A stretch of DNA of 64,000 nt from Pseudomonas sp. MM223 (GCA_947090765.1 OX352322.1:1879501-1943500), one strand, 5' to 3'; positions 39,497 to 49,703 are shown, counted from the first letter of the stretch. Translations and numbers: made by a program. Notes: generated by a model not told the origin, from the sequence alone.

Positions 39497-40394
39497 ACAT
39501 TATTGAAGTGATGCGCCTGCCGCTGTCGGTCGACCTCAGCGGTTTCGTCCACCTGTTGCAGCGCCTGCAAGTGCCGCACCGGGTGAGCGAAGAGGGCGAT
39601 GCCCAAGTCCTCTGGGCCCCCGACACCCTTGCCGAAGACGTGCTGCAACTCTACCAGCGCTACCCCGACGGCAACGCCGATATCCAGGCAACAGAGGAAG
39701 CTGTGGGAGCGGGCTTGTCGGGGCGCCGAACCGCCGCGAATGCCCCAACACAGCCCTCCCTGACTGAACAGGCCAAAGCCTGCAAGGTCACCACCCTCAC
39801 CCTGCTGCTGTGCTTCATCGTCGCCGGCCTCACCAGCCTGGGCGACAACTTCACCACCATCAGCTGGTTCACCTTCCTCGACTTCCGCGTCCAGGGCGAC
39901 TACCTGTACTTCAGCTCGCTGGCGCAAACCCTGGATGCAGGCCAGTGGTGGCGCCTGGTATCGCCCATGCTGCTGCATTTCGGCGTGCTGCACCTGGCCA
40001 TGAACAGCCTGTGGTACTGGGGCTGGGCAAACGCATCGAACTGCGCCAGGGCCCCTGGGTACTGCTGGGCCTGACACTGCTGTTCAGCCTGGTGTCCAAC
40101 CTGGCCCAGCACTACACCAGCGGGCCGAGCCTGTTCGGCGGCCTGTCTGGCGTGTTGTACGGCTTGCTCGGGCATATCTGGCTGTATCAGTGGCTGGCGC
40201 CCAACCGTTACTTCAACCTGCCCAAGGGCGTGCTGGTGATGATGCTGATCTGGCTGGTGGTGTGCCTGACCGGTGTGGTCGGCACCCTGGGCCTCGGCCA
40301 GATCGCCAACGCCGCCCATGTCGGCGGGTTGCTCATCGGATGCCTGACCGGGCTCTTGGGTGGGGCGCTGGCCAGGCGTAAACTGTCGGCTTGA
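39493..40394 (+). pseudogene. Rhomboid family intramembrane serine protease, one frameshift
   Basis: GlpG-like rhomboids cut membrane proteins within the bilayer. The N-terminal cytosolic domain (~1-95) is followed by membrane segments from TLTLLLCFIVAGLTSL. At about 40023 a lost C (GGGGCCTGG read as GGGGCTGG) shifts the frame after MNSLWYWG. The next frame carries the catalytic GGLSGVLYGLLGHIW (Ser) and NAAHVGGLLIGCLTGLL (His). Corrected length is 300 residues. A REP-like sequence at 39701-39745 is translated in frame as AVGAGLSGRRTAANA between the cytosolic domain and the first segment. Start ATG 39493 overlaps the phosphoesterase stop. Confidence 0.9.
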
Positions 40395-40407
40395 ATCAGG
40401 AGACACT

Positions 40408-40668
40408 ATGTCCACTTTCGCGCAAATGATTGAAAACATCACCCCGGAAATCTACGAGAGCCTGAAACTGGCTGTGGAAATCGGCAAATGGTCGGATGGC
40501 CGCAAGCTTACCGCCGAGCAGAAAGAGCTGTCGCTGCAGGCCGTGATCGCCTGGGAGATGAAAAACCTGCCTGAAGACCAGCGCACCGGCTACATGGGCC
40601 CGCAGGAGTGCGCATCGAAGTCTGCGCCGATCGCCAACATTCTGTTCAAGTCGGACTCGGTACATTGA
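40408..40668 (+). CDS. DUF1315 family protein
   Basis: The 86-residue soluble product (MSTFAQMIENITPEIYESLK, KWSDGRKLTAEQKELSLQAV) matches DUF1315, a small gammaproteobacterial family of unknown function. A ribosome site AGGAGA lies 4 bases upstream. It overlaps the start of the following DUF2797 gene, so coupling of the two is likely. Confidence 0.88.
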   Translation: MSTFAQMIENITPEIYESLKLAVEIGKWSDGRKLTAEQKELSLQAVIAWEMKNLPEDQRTGYMGPQECASKSAPIANILFKSDSVH

Positions 40669-41495
40669 TCGAACTCGCTCGTGGCTCGTTGAGCAAGATG
40701 GCGGTCAGCCTGCAGGCACCCGTGGTGCAATACAGCTTCCGCCTGGATGACACGCAGGTGCCGGTCAACCCATTGATCGGCCAGCGCCTGCGCCTGGAAT
40801 ACCTCGGCGCCATTCACTGCAGCCATTGCGGCAAGCGCACCAAGACCAGCTTCAGCCAAGGTTACTGCTACCCGTGCATGACCAAGCTGGCCCAGTGCGA
40901 CGTGTGCATCATGGCCCCCGAAAAATGCCACTACGACGCCGGCACCTGCCGCGAGCCGTCGTGGGGTGAACAGTTCTGCATGACCGACCATGTGGTGTAC
41001 CTGGCCAATTCGTCAGGGATCAAGGTCGGCATTACCCGCGCCACCCAGCTGCCCACCCGCTGGCTCGACCAGGGCGCCAGCCAGGCCCTGCCGATCATGC
41101 GTGTGGCTACCCGTCAGCAGTCGGGCCTGGTCGAAGACGTGCTGCGCAGCCAGGTGCCGGACCGCACCAACTGGCGCGCACTGCTCAAGGGCGATGCCGA
41201 GGTGCTCGACCTGCCGGCTATCCGCGATCAGATCTTCGACGCCTGCGCCGACGGCCTGCGCGAGCTGCAAGGGCGCTTTGGCCTGCAGGCGATCCAGCCG
41301 CTGCCCGACGCCGAAGTGGTGCAAATGAAGTACCCGGTCGAGGCCTACCCGACAAAGATCGTCAGCTTAAACCTCGACAAGGACCCGGTGGCCGAAGGCA
41401 CGCTGCTGGGCATCAAGGGCCAGTACCTGATCTTCGACACCGGTGTGATCAATATTCGCAAGTACACGGCCTACCAGTTGGCCGTGCTCCAGTAA
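40665..41495 (+). CDS. DUF2797 family protein with Cys-rich zinc-binding motifs
   Basis: The ~276-residue product has paired Cys motifs (HCSHCGKRTKTSFSQGYCYP, CMTKLAQCDVCIMAPEKC) at ~45-85, probably zinc-binding. A GIY-YIG-like stretch follows (HVVYLANSSGIKVGITRATQ, then TRWLDQGA), the DUF2797 layout. This may be a GIY-YIG-related nuclease fold; activity unknown. Start is taken as TTG 40665 (IELARGSL), which overlaps the DUF1315 stop. An in-frame start at 40608 would overlap much of that gene. The stop is 13 bases before pepN. Confidence 0.85.
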   Translation: MIELARGSLSKMAVSLQAPVVQYSFRLDDTQVPVNPLIGQRLRLEYLGAIHCSHCGKRTKTSFSQGYCYPCMTKLAQCDVCIMAPEKCHYDAGTCREPSWGEQFCMTDHVVYLANSSGIKVGITRATQLPTRWLDQGASQALPIMRVATRQQSGLVEDVLRSQVPDRTNWRALLKGDAEVLDLPAIRDQIFDACADGLRELQGRFGLQAIQPLPDAEVVQMKYPVEAYPTKIVSLNLDKDPVAEGTLLGIKGQYLIFDTGVINIRKYTAYQLAVLQ

Positions 41496-41508
41496 AAAGG
41501 ACCTGCAC

Positions 41509-44167
41509 ATGCGTACCGAACAACCGCAAGTGATCTACCTCAAGGATTACCAGGCGCCCGAGTACCTGATCGACGAGACGCACCTGACCTTCGAGCTGTT
41601 CGAGGACCACACCCTGGTTCACGCGCAACTGGTCATGCGCCGCAACCCGGCACGCGGTGCCGGCCTGCCGCCCTTGGTGCTCGACGGCCAGCAGCTGGAA
41701 CTGCTGCGCGCCGCGCTGGATGACCAGGAACTGCAGGCGGGCGATTACCAGCTCGAAGCCGACAGCCTGACGCTGCATCCCAAGGCCGAGCAATTCACCC
41801 TCGACACCAGCGTGAAGATCCACCCCGAGCGCAACACCGCGCTGGAAGGCCTGTACAAGTCGGGCAAGATGTTCTGCACCCAGTGCGAGGCCGAGGGCTT
41901 CCGCAAGATCACCTACTACCTCGACCGCCCGGACGTGATGAGCACCTTCACCACCACGGTGATCGCCGAGCAGCACCGCTACCCGGTGCTGTTGTCCAAC
42001 GGCAACCCGACGGGCAGCGGCCCGGCTGAGGATGGCCGCCACTGGGCAACCTGGGAAGACCCGTTCAAGAAGCCGGCCTACCTGTTCGCACTGGTGGCCG
42101 GTGACCTGTGGTGTGTCGAGGACACCTTCACGCGCCAGTCTGGCCGTGATGTGATGCTGCGCATCTATGTCGAGCCCGAGAACCTCGACAAGTGCGACCA
42201 CGCCATGGTCAGCCTGAAGAAGTCGATGCGCTGGGATGAGGAAGTCTATGGCCGCGAGTACGACCTGGACATCTTCATGATCGTTGCGGTCAACGACTTC
42301 AACATGGGCGCCATGGAAAACAAGGGCCTGAACATCTTCAACTCCAGCTGTGTGCTGGCCCGTGCCGAAACCGCCACCGATGCCGCGCACCAGCGCGTCG
42401 AAGGTGTGGTCGCCCACGAGTACTTCCACAACTGGTCGGGCAACCGCGTCACCTGCCGTGACTGGTTCCAGCTGTCGCTCAAAGAAGGCTTCACGGTGTT
42501 CCGCGATGCCGAGTTCAGCGCCGACATGAACTCGCGCACGGTCAAGCGCATCGAAGACGTCGCCTACCTGCGCACCCACCAGTTTGCCGAAGACGCAGGC
42601 CCGATGGCCCACCCGGTGCGCCCGGACAGCTTCATCGAAATCTCCAACTTCTACACCCTGACCGTGTACGAGAAGGGTGCCGAAGTGGTGCGCATGGTCC
42701 GCACCTTGCTGGGGGCCGAAGGCTTCCGCAAGGGCAGCGACCTGTACTTCGAGCGCCACGATGGCCAGGCGGTGACCACCGACGACTTCATCAAGGCCAT
42801 GGAAGACGCCAACGGTGTCGACTTCACCCAGTTCAAGCGTTGGTACAGCCAGGCGGGCACCCCGCGCCTGGAAGTCAGCGAGGCCTACGATGCTGGCGCT
42901 CAGACCTACAGCCTGACCTTCCGCCAGAGCTGCCCGCAAACCCCGGACAAGGCCGAAAAGCTGCCGTTCGTGATCCCGGTCGAGCTGGGCCTGCTGGACG
43001 CTGCGGGCAACGACCTGCCGCTGCAACTGGCCGGTGAAGCTGCTGCCAGTGGCACCAGCCGTGTGCTGTCGGTGACCGAGGCCGAGCAAACCTTCACCTT
43101 CGAGGGTGTCCGGGCCAAACCGCTGCCTTCGCTGCTGCGCGGTTTCAGTGCGCCGGTGAAACTCAGCTTCCCTTATGACCGCGACCAGCTGATGTTCCTG
43201 ATGCAGCACGACAGCGACGGCTTCAACCGCTGGGAAGCGGGCCAGCAGCTGTCGGTGCAGGTACTGCAAGAGCCTGATTGGCCAGCATCAACGCGGCGAA
43301 GCCCTGAAACTCGACCAACGCCTGATCACTGCCCTGGGCACTGTGCTGGGCAACGAGTCGCTGGACGCCGCCATGGTTGCCGAGATGCTTTCGCTGCCGG
43401 GTGAGGCCTACCTCACCGAAATCAGCCAGGTGGCCGACGTGGACGCCATCCACGCTGCCCGTGAGTTCGCCCGCCAGCAAATCGCCGAGCAGCTGTTCGA
43501 CGCCCTGTGGGCCCGCTACCAGGCCAACCGTGAAGTGTCGCGCAACACCGCCTACGTGGCCTCTGCCGAGCACTTCGCCCGCCGTAGCCTGCAGAACATT
43601 GCCCTGTCGTACCTGATGCAGAGCGGCAAGCCGCAGGTGCTGGAAGCGACCCTGGAGCAGTTCGATCAGTGCGACAACATGACCGAACGCCTCACGGCCT
43701 TGGCGGTGCTGGTCAACTCGCCGTTTGAAGCCGAACGGGCCAAGGCCCTGGAAGCCTTTGCCGAGCACTTCAAGGACAACCCGCTGGTCATGGACCAGTG
43801 GTTCAGCGTACAGGCGGCCAGCGCGCTGCCGGGTGGGCTGGCGCGGGTCAAGGCGTTGATGCAGCACCCGGCGTTCACCCTGAAGAACCCGAACAAAGTA
43901 CGTGCGCTGATTGGTGCCTTTGCCGGGCAGAACCTGGTCAACTTCCATGCGGCGGATGGCTCGGGCTACCGTTTCCTGGCGGACCTGGTGATCGAACTGA
44001 ATGCGCTGAACCCGCAGATTGCCTCGCGGCAACTGGCCCCGCTGACCCGCTGGCGCAAGTATGACGCTGCGCGCCAGGCGCTGATGAAGGGCGAGCTGGA
44101 GCGGATTCTGGCTTCTGGCGAGCTGTCCAGTGATGTGTATGAAGTGGTGAGCAAGAGCCTGGCTTAA
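41509..44167 (+). pseudogene. pepN: Aminopeptidase N, one frameshift
   Basis: PepN is the main cytosolic M1 zinc aminopeptidase. Visible: exopeptidase motif GAMENKGLNIF (residue ~267), zinc motif HEYFH (residues 303-307) with the downstream Glu in LKEGFTVFRDAEF. At about 43273 an extra C (GAGCTG read as GAGCCTG) shifts the frame at LQVELIGQ-like sequence. The C-terminal helical domain continues in the next frame (GNESLDAAMVAEMLSLPGEA to VYEVVSKSLA). Corrected length is 885 residues, as in other pseudomonads. As given, the protein would lose ~300 residues and end in a 48-residue out-of-frame tail. A ribosome site AAAAGGA precedes the start. Confidence 0.93.
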
Positions 44168-44171
44168 GGGC

Positions 44172-44285
44172 CAAAGGGGCTGCTGTGCAGCCCATCGCGA
44201 CACAAGGCCGCTCCTACAGGGGATTGCGTACCCTTTGTAGGAGCGGCCTTGTGTCGCGATGGGCCGCACAGCGGCCCCGGCTTTT
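44172..44285. repeat. Inverted REP pair downstream of pepN
   Basis: CATCGCGACACAAGGCCGCT and CCTACAG face TGTAGGAGCGGCCTTGTGTC and GCGATGGGCC, with GGGGCTGCTGTGCAGCCC and GGGCCGCACAGCGGCCCC at the flanks. The remaining 150 bases to the next gene show no further gene and probably hold its promoter. Confidence 0.85.
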
Positions 44286-44439
44286 TCAAGCCGACAACAA
44301 AACATAACACCCCGCCCGTTGTATCTCCGCCAACATCCCCGCTACAGTCCCCTCAAGCTATTGCAGGCCTCTAGATCAGGCTATTCGCAGTACCTGCAAT
44401 GCATTGACCCACCAAAAAGAACACAACAAGGGGGCAGTC

Positions 44440-45468
44440 ATGAGGGAACAGCTACGGGCGCCAGCCAGGCGTGGTGCCTGGCCATGGGCGGCCAGCGCAG
44501 TGCTGGCATTGGCATTGGGGGTGTGGGCCGACAGTGCCCAGGCCGCCGCAGCCGACGAATACTCCACCGAATCGGCCAAGGCCAGCCAAAGCCTGCTGAT
44601 CGGCGCCACCCATGCCGGCAAGCGCCTGGTGGTGGTGGGGGATCGCGGCCACATTCTGTTCTCCGACGACCAGGGCAACACCTGGACCCAGGCCCGGGTA
44701 CCTACCCGGCAATTGCTCACCGCCGTGTTCTTCCTCGATGACAAGCGCGGCTGGGCGGTCGGCCATGATGCGCAGATCCTCGTCAGCAGCGACGGCGGCG
44801 CGACCTGGACCAAGCAGTTCGAAGACCTTGCCCGTGAAGCGCCCTTGCTCGATGTCGCCTTCCTCGATGCGCAGCACGGCTTTGCCGTGGGTGCCTACGG
44901 CGCCTTGCTGGAAACCACAGACGGCGGCCAGCACTGGCAGGACGTTGCCGAGCGCCTGGACAACCCTGACCAGTTACACCTGAACGGCATCGCCCGGGTG
45001 CGTGACGCCGGCCTGTTCATCGTCGGCGAGCAGGGCGGCATGTTCCGCTCGGCTGACAACGGCCAGACCTGGGCCAAGGTCCAGGGCCCCTACGAGGGTT
45101 CGCTGTTCGGCGTGATCGGCACCGCTCAGCCGCATGCCCTGCTGGCCTACGGCCTGCGCGGCAACCTGTTCCGTTCCACCGATTTTGGTGACAGCTGGCA
45201 GCCGATCGAACTCAAGGCCACACGCGGTAACCTCGAATTCGGCCTGGCAAGCGCTACGCTTCTCGATGATGGCACCCTGGTGCTGGTCGGCAACGGCGGC
45301 AGCGTGCTGCGCAGTACCGATGGCGGCCAGACCTTCAGCGTATACAACCGTGCCGACCGCATTGCCCTGGCTGGCGTCAGCGGCCTGGCCAATGGCGGCC
45401 TGCTGCTGGTGGGGCAGGGCGGTGTACACCTGGCGGATGCCCAGGGTGCCGAGGGGGCGAGCCGATGA
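44440..45468 (+). CDS. YCF48/BNR-repeat periplasmic protein
   Basis: The 342-residue product has a signal peptide (WPWAASAVLALALGVWADSAQA) and at least five sialidase-type Asp-box repeats (FSDDQGNTWTQ, SSDGGATWTK, TTDGGQHWQD, SADNGQTWAK, STDGGQTFS). It is a beta-propeller of the YCF48/Hcf136 type, which assists photosystem II assembly in cyanobacteria; in pseudomonads such proteins accompany RND/MMPL exporters. It overlaps the RND gene by 4 bases (ATGA), so the two probably act together, the propeller as a periplasmic partner. Ligand unknown. Confidence 0.88.
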   Translation: MREQLRAPARRGAWPWAASAVLALALGVWADSAQAAAADEYSTESAKASQSLLIGATHAGKRLVVVGDRGHILFSDDQGNTWTQARVPTRQLLTAVFFLDDKRGWAVGHDAQILVSSDGGATWTKQFEDLAREAPLLDVAFLDAQHGFAVGAYGALLETTDGGQHWQDVAERLDNPDQLHLNGIARVRDAGLFIVGEQGGMFRSADNGQTWAKVQGPYEGSLFGVIGTAQPHALLAYGLRGNLFRSTDFGDSWQPIELKATRGNLEFGLASATLLDDGTLVLVGNGGSVLRSTDGGQTFSVYNRADRIALAGVSGLANGGLLLVGQGGVHLADAQGAEGASR

Positions 45469-47864
45469 CCAGCAGGGAGAGCATTACCATGCACCCGCAC
45501 CACCAGGACAAGGCCACGCTGCTCGAACGCCTGATCTTCAACAACCGCCCCGTGGTCATCGCCCTGTGCGTGCTGGTGAGCATTTTCCTGTTCTGGCAGG
45601 CCACGCAAATTCGCCCCTCCACCAGTTTCGAAAAGATGATCCCGCTGCAGCACCCGTTCATCGAGCAGATGATGGAGCACCGCAACGACCTGGCCAACCT
45701 GGGCAACACCGTGCGCATTTCGGTGGAGGCGGTGAATGGCGACATCTTCGACAAGGACTACATGGAGACCCTGCGCCAGGTCCATGACGAAGTGTTCTAC
45801 ATCCCCGGCGTCGACCGTGCGGGGCTGAAGTCGCTGTGGAGCCCCAGTGTGCGCTGGAGCGAGGTTACCGAAGAGGGCTTTTCCGGTGGCGAGGTGATCC
45901 CCAACACCTACAACGGCTCGCAGGACAGCCTCGACACCCTGCGCGACAACGTGCTCAAGTCTGGCCAGGTGGGGCGGCTGGTGGGCAACAACTTCAAGTC
46001 CAGCATCGTCGATGTGCCGTTGCTGGAGAGCTACCCCGACCCACAGGACCCAGGCAAGCAGGTGAAGCTGGACTACCAGCAGTTCTCGCACCTGCTGGAA
46101 GAGAAGATCCGCGACAAGTTCCAGGCGCAGAACCCCAATGTGAAAATCCACATTGTCGGCTTCGCCAAGAAGGTCGGTGACCTGATCGATGGCCTGGTGA
46201 TGGTGGCGATGTTCTTCGGCGTCGCCCTGGCCATTACTTGGGTACTGTTGTACTGGTTCACCTGGTGCATCCGCAGCACCATTGCCGTGCTCATCACTAC
46301 CTTGGTGGCGGTGGTCTGGCAGTTGGGGCTGATGCATGCGGTGGGCTTTGGCCTGGACCCATACTCGATGCTGGTGCCGTTCCTGATCTTCGCCATCGGC
46401 ATTTCACACGGTGTGCAGAAGATCAACGGTATTGCCTTGCAGTCGAGTGATGCCGACAACGCCCTCACGGCGGCCCGGCGCACCTTCCGCCAGCTGTTCC
46501 TGCCGGGGATGATCGCCATCCTCGCCGACGCGGTGGGCTTCATCACCCTGCTGATCATCGATATCGGCGTGATTCGTGAACTGGCCATCGGTGCCTCCAT
46601 CGGCGTGGCGGTCATCGTGTTCACCAACCTGATCCTGTTGCCGGTGGCTATTTCCTATGTCGGCATCAGCAAGAAGGCCATCGAGCGCAGCAAGAAGGAC
46701 GCGACCCGCGAGCACCCGTTCTGGCGCCTGCTGTCGAACTTCGCCAGTGCCAAGGTGGCGCCGGTGTCCGTGGCCCTGGCGCTGGTCGCCTTCGCCGGTG
46801 GCCTGTGGTACAGCCAGAACCTGAAGATTGGCGACCTCGACCAGGGCGCGCCGGAGCTGCGCCCCGACTCGCGCTACAACCAGGACAACAGCTTCATCAT
46901 CAGCAACTACTCGACCAGTTCCGATGTGCTGGTGATCATGGTCAAGACACCGCCGGAGCAGTGCTCGGTCCACTCGACCATGGCGCCGATCGACGAACTG
47001 ATGTGGACCATGCAGAACACCCCGGGTGTGCAATCGGCGATTTCCCTGGTGACTGTTTCCAAGCAGGTGATCAAGGGCATGAACGAGGGCAGCCTTAAAT
47101 GGGAAACCCTGTCGCGCAACCCGGACATCCTCAACAACTCCATCGCCCGTGCCGACGGCCTGTACAACGGTGATTGCTCGCTGGCGCCGGTGCTGGTCTT
47201 CCTAAACGACCACAAGGCCGAGACCCTGGAGCGGGTTACCGCCGTGGCCAAGGCGTTTGCCGACAGCCACAGCAAGGAAGGCTTGCAGTTCCTGCTGGCG
47301 GCGGGCAATGCCGGGATCGAGGCGGCGACCAACGAAGTGATCAAGTCGGCCGAGTTGACCATCCTGATCCTGGTGTATATCTGCGTGGCGGTGATGTGTC
47401 TGATTACCTTCCGCTCGTTCGCCGCCACCCTGTGCATCGTCCTGCCGTTGGTACTGACCTCGGTGCTGGGCAATGCGCTGATGGCCTACATGGGCATCGG
47501 GGTGAAGGTGGCGACCTTGCCGGTGGTGGCGCTGGGCGTGGGGATTGGCGTGGACTACGGCATCTACATCTACAGCCGGCTGGAAAGTTTCCTGCGGGCC
47601 GGGTTGCCGTTGCAGGAAGCCTATTACCAGACCCTGCGCTCGACGGGTAAAGCCGTGTTGTTCACTGGCTTGTGCCTGGCCATCGGCGTGTGCACCTGGA
47701 TCTTCTCGGCGATCAAGTTCCAGGCCGACATGGGGCTGATGCTGACCTTCATGCTGCTGTGGAACATGTTTGGTGCGCTGTGGCTGCTGCCGGCGCTGGC
47801 GCGGTTCCTGATCAAGCCGGAGAAGATGGTGGGCAAGGAGGGGGGCTCCATTTTCGCCCATTGA
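45465..47864 (+). CDS. RND/MMPL family exporter
   Basis: The 799-residue product has the RND layout: one N-terminal membrane segment (VVIALCVLVSIFLFWQ), a large periplasmic loop (~40-225), five segments (~230-400), a second segment and loop (~425-610) and five more segments (~625-780). GVGIGVDYGIYIYSRLESFL near residue 695 resembles the MMPL/SSD-type TM4 motif. At ~800 residues it is a short, MMPL-like member rather than a tripartite drug pump (~1040). No membrane-fusion protein or TolC-like gene is near. Lipid or hydrophobic cargo is plausible; this is inference. Cotranslated with the upstream YCF48 protein. Confidence 0.9.
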   Translation: MTSRESITMHPHHQDKATLLERLIFNNRPVVIALCVLVSIFLFWQATQIRPSTSFEKMIPLQHPFIEQMMEHRNDLANLGNTVRISVEAVNGDIFDKDYMETLRQVHDEVFYIPGVDRAGLKSLWSPSVRWSEVTEEGFSGGEVIPNTYNGSQDSLDTLRDNVLKSGQVGRLVGNNFKSSIVDVPLLESYPDPQDPGKQVKLDYQQFSHLLEEKIRDKFQAQNPNVKIHIVGFAKKVGDLIDGLVMVAMFFGVALAITWVLLYWFTWCIRSTIAVLITTLVAVVWQLGLMHAVGFGLDPYSMLVPFLIFAIGISHGVQKINGIALQSSDADNALTAARRTFRQLFLPGMIAILADAVGFITLLIIDIGVIRELAIGASIGVAVIVFTNLILLPVAISYVGISKKAIERSKKDATREHPFWRLLSNFASAKVAPVSVALALVAFAGGLWYSQNLKIGDLDQGAPELRPDSRYNQDNSFIISNYSTSSDVLVIMVKTPPEQCSVHSTMAPIDELMWTMQNTPGVQSAISLVTVSKQVIKGMNEGSLKWETLSRNPDILNNSIARADGLYNGDCSLAPVLVFLNDHKAETLERVTAVAKAFADSHSKEGLQFLLAAGNAGIEAATNEVIKSAELTILILVYICVAVMCLITFRSFAATLCIVLPLVLTSVLGNALMAYMGIGVKVATLPVVALGVGIGVDYGIYIYSRLESFLRAGLPLQEAYYQTLRSTGKAVLFTGLCLAIGVCTWIFSAIKFQADMGLMLTFMLLWNMFGALWLLPALARFLIKPEKMVGKEGGSIFAH

Positions 47865-47867
47865 ATA

Positions 47868-47988
47868 GTCGGGGGCCGCTTTGCGGCCCATTCGCAGCAC
47901 AAGGCTGCTCCTACAGGAGGTTTGCATTTCCCGGTAGGAGCAGCCTTGTGCTGCGAATGGGCTGCAAAGCAGCCCCGGGGTTATAATG
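47868..47988. repeat. Inverted REP pair downstream of the RND gene
   Basis: TTCGCAGCACAAGGCTGCTC and CTACAGG face GGTAGGAGCAGCCTTGTGCT and GCGAATGGGC, flanked by GGGGCCGCTTTGCGGCCC and GGGCTGCAAAGCAGCCCC. Confidence 0.85.
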
Positions 47989-48014
47989 GCGCCACATCTC
48001 CCACAGGTAACCCC

Positions 48015-48305
48015 ATGTCCCCCCTCGCCACCGCCCTGCAAACCTGCGACATGCTCTTGATCGACGGCCTGCACGCCTTCGACTTCACCGCCGACGAATC
48101 CGGCCTTACCGTCGAATGCATGGACGGCCGTCAGCTGCGCCGCTGGTCCTTCACCCCCGATCAAGTCGCCGCCGCTATCGCTACCGGTGATGAGTGGCAA
48201 CTCAACGATGCCAGCGGTGAGCATCGTCTAGTCTGTATGAGTGCCTTTCGCGCCCCGGATGATGACCAAGATGAACCGGACCTGGACGAGCCTGCTGACC
48301 GCTAG
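48015..48305 (+). CDS. Small acidic protein (DUF5629-like)
   Basis: The 96-residue soluble product (MSPLATALQTCDMLLIDGLH, AFDFTADESGLTVECMDGRQ, RRWSFTPDQVAAAIATGDEW) ends in a very acidic tail (DDDQDEPDLDEPADR). It resembles a small Pseudomonas-restricted family (DUF5629); function unknown. The start follows CAGGTAACCCC. Its end overlaps the start of the lactonase-like gene by about 45 bases. Confidence 0.75.
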   Translation: MSPLATALQTCDMLLIDGLHAFDFTADESGLTVECMDGRQLRRWSFTPDQVAAAIATGDEWQLNDASGEHRLVCMSAFRAPDDDQDEPDLDEPADR

Positions 48306-49401
48306 CCTGATGAGCCTGACTATCCATGCCCACGCCGCGACCTTGCTGGTGGGCAGCTACACCGACGGCGCCAGCCAGGGTATCTACCGCTATCAGTTCG
48401 ACGACAAGGCCGGCAAGATAAACCCTACGCCCCTGCAGGTAGTGAAAAGCGTCAGCCCTTCGTGGCTGGTACTGTCGGCCGACCAGCGTCAGCTGTTCGC
48501 GGTGAATGAAACCCCGCAGGGCCATGCCAGCAGTTTCAGCATCAGCAGCAAAGGCGAAATCAAGCCGCTCAACCAGGTGGCCACCCAAGGCGACGAGCCG
48601 ACCCACGCCAGCCTCAGCCGTGACCAGCGCTACCTGTTCGTGGCCAACTACGCGGTCAAGCCCGACCCCGGTGGCAGCCTGGTGGTGATCCCGGTGGCCA
48701 GGGACGGCAAGCTCAAGCGCGCGGTGCAACAGGCCCGGCACAAGGCGAGCGGGGTCAACCCTGAGCGCCAGGCCGGTGCCCACGTGCATTCACTGGTGCT
48801 GTCACCCAATGGCCAGCATGTCTACGCCTGCGACCTGGGTGCAGACAAGGTGTTCATCTACCGTTACGACGGCGCCAGTGCCGACAAACCGCTCAGCCCG
48901 GCAATCCCGGCCTCGGTGGACTTGCCGCCAGGCAGCGGGCCACGTCACCTGCTGTTCGACGCCAAGGGCCGGCATGCCTACCTGACGCTGGAAATGAGCG
49001 GCGAAGTGGTGATGTTCGACGTCAAGGACGATGCGTTGCTTGAGCGCCAGCGCCTGCCACTGACCGAACTGCACGACCAGGCTGCCAAGGCGGCGGGGGG
49101 CTTGCACTTGTCTGCGGACGGGCGTTTCCTTTACGTGAGCAACCGTGGCACAGCCAACGAGATCGTCGTGTTCAGCGTAGGCAAGGACGATGGCCAGTTG
49201 GCGTTCCTGCAGCGTCGCTCGGTGGAAGGTGATCACCCCCGGGAATTTGCCCTGGCCCCGAGTGACAACTTCCTGCTGGTGGCCAACCAGAAGAGCAACC
49301 AGATCGTGGTGATACGCCGCGACCCGCGCAGTGGCAAACTGCTGGAGACGGTGCAGACGCTGAAGCAGGATGCACCCTCGGACCTCAAGTTCATCGAGTG
49401 A
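48259..49401 (+). CDS. Periplasmic lactonase-like seven-bladed propeller protein
   Basis: The ~380-residue product has a Sec signal (WTSLLTASLMSLTIHAHA, then ATLLVG) and the 6-phosphogluconolactonase-type propeller: LLVGSYTDGASQGIYRYQFD, HASLSRDQRYLFVANYAV, AGAHVHSLVLSPNGQHVYAC, GSGPRHLLFDAKGRHAYLTL, DHPREFALAPSDNFLLVANQ. Cytosolic Pgl (YbhE) lacks a leader, so this exported form acts on another substrate. Starts at 48259, 48262 and 48271 all keep the signal. It is not close in sequence to the Tat-exported member at 20995 beyond family motifs. Confidence 0.85.
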   Translation: MMTKMNRTWTSLLTASLMSLTIHAHAATLLVGSYTDGASQGIYRYQFDDKAGKINPTPLQVVKSVSPSWLVLSADQRQLFAVNETPQGHASSFSISSKGEIKPLNQVATQGDEPTHASLSRDQRYLFVANYAVKPDPGGSLVVIPVARDGKLKRAVQQARHKASGVNPERQAGAHVHSLVLSPNGQHVYACDLGADKVFIYRYDGASADKPLSPAIPASVDLPPGSGPRHLLFDAKGRHAYLTLEMSGEVVMFDVKDDALLERQRLPLTELHDQAAKAAGGLHLSADGRFLYVSNRGTANEIVVFSVGKDDGQLAFLQRRSVEGDHPREFALAPSDNFLLVANQKSNQIVVIRRDPRSGKLLETVQTLKQDAPSDLKFIE

Positions 49402-49523
49402 TATCGATCAGCGCGATAATCGGTACTGCCGCAATGAATTTTTGCGTGCGGCCTCGGCGGCGTAAGTTTGACCCAAGGCCCAAACGGGCCAACATCAAAC
49501 CACCGCCGTCGAGGTCAGCCCAG

Positions 49524-49703
49524 ATGAACTTCAATCTCTTCCCGGTCATTGCCGCATCCGCCATTTCCGCATCGGTCGTATTGCCAACGCATGCCCATGC
49601 CGACAGCAGCGCCAAAGCGTCCGCTACCCACAGCTACACCGAACAGTACCTGCGCCAAAGTGCCAACTTCCATGCGGCCCTGAGTGGCAAACAGCACCAC
49701 TGA
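49524..49703 (+). CDS. Small exported protein of unknown function
   Basis: The 59-residue product starts with a signal peptide (FPVIAASAISASVVLPTHAHA, then DSSAKASATH), leaving ~35 residues with many Ser, Ala, His and Gln. No family recognised. There is no strong ribosome site (CAGCCCAG); the frame is open further upstream but without hydrophobic leader. A single gene before a REP pair. Confidence 0.55.
   Translation: MNFNLFPVIAASAISASVVLPTHAHADSSAKASATHSYTEQYLRQSANFHAALSGKQHH

Noticed and set aside
41449..43269. 606-codon open frame antisense to pepN
   Set aside because: It mirrors the codon structure of pepN in a GC-rich genome, shows no family motif and no start context; pepN motifs (GAMEN, HEYFH) prove the plus strand.
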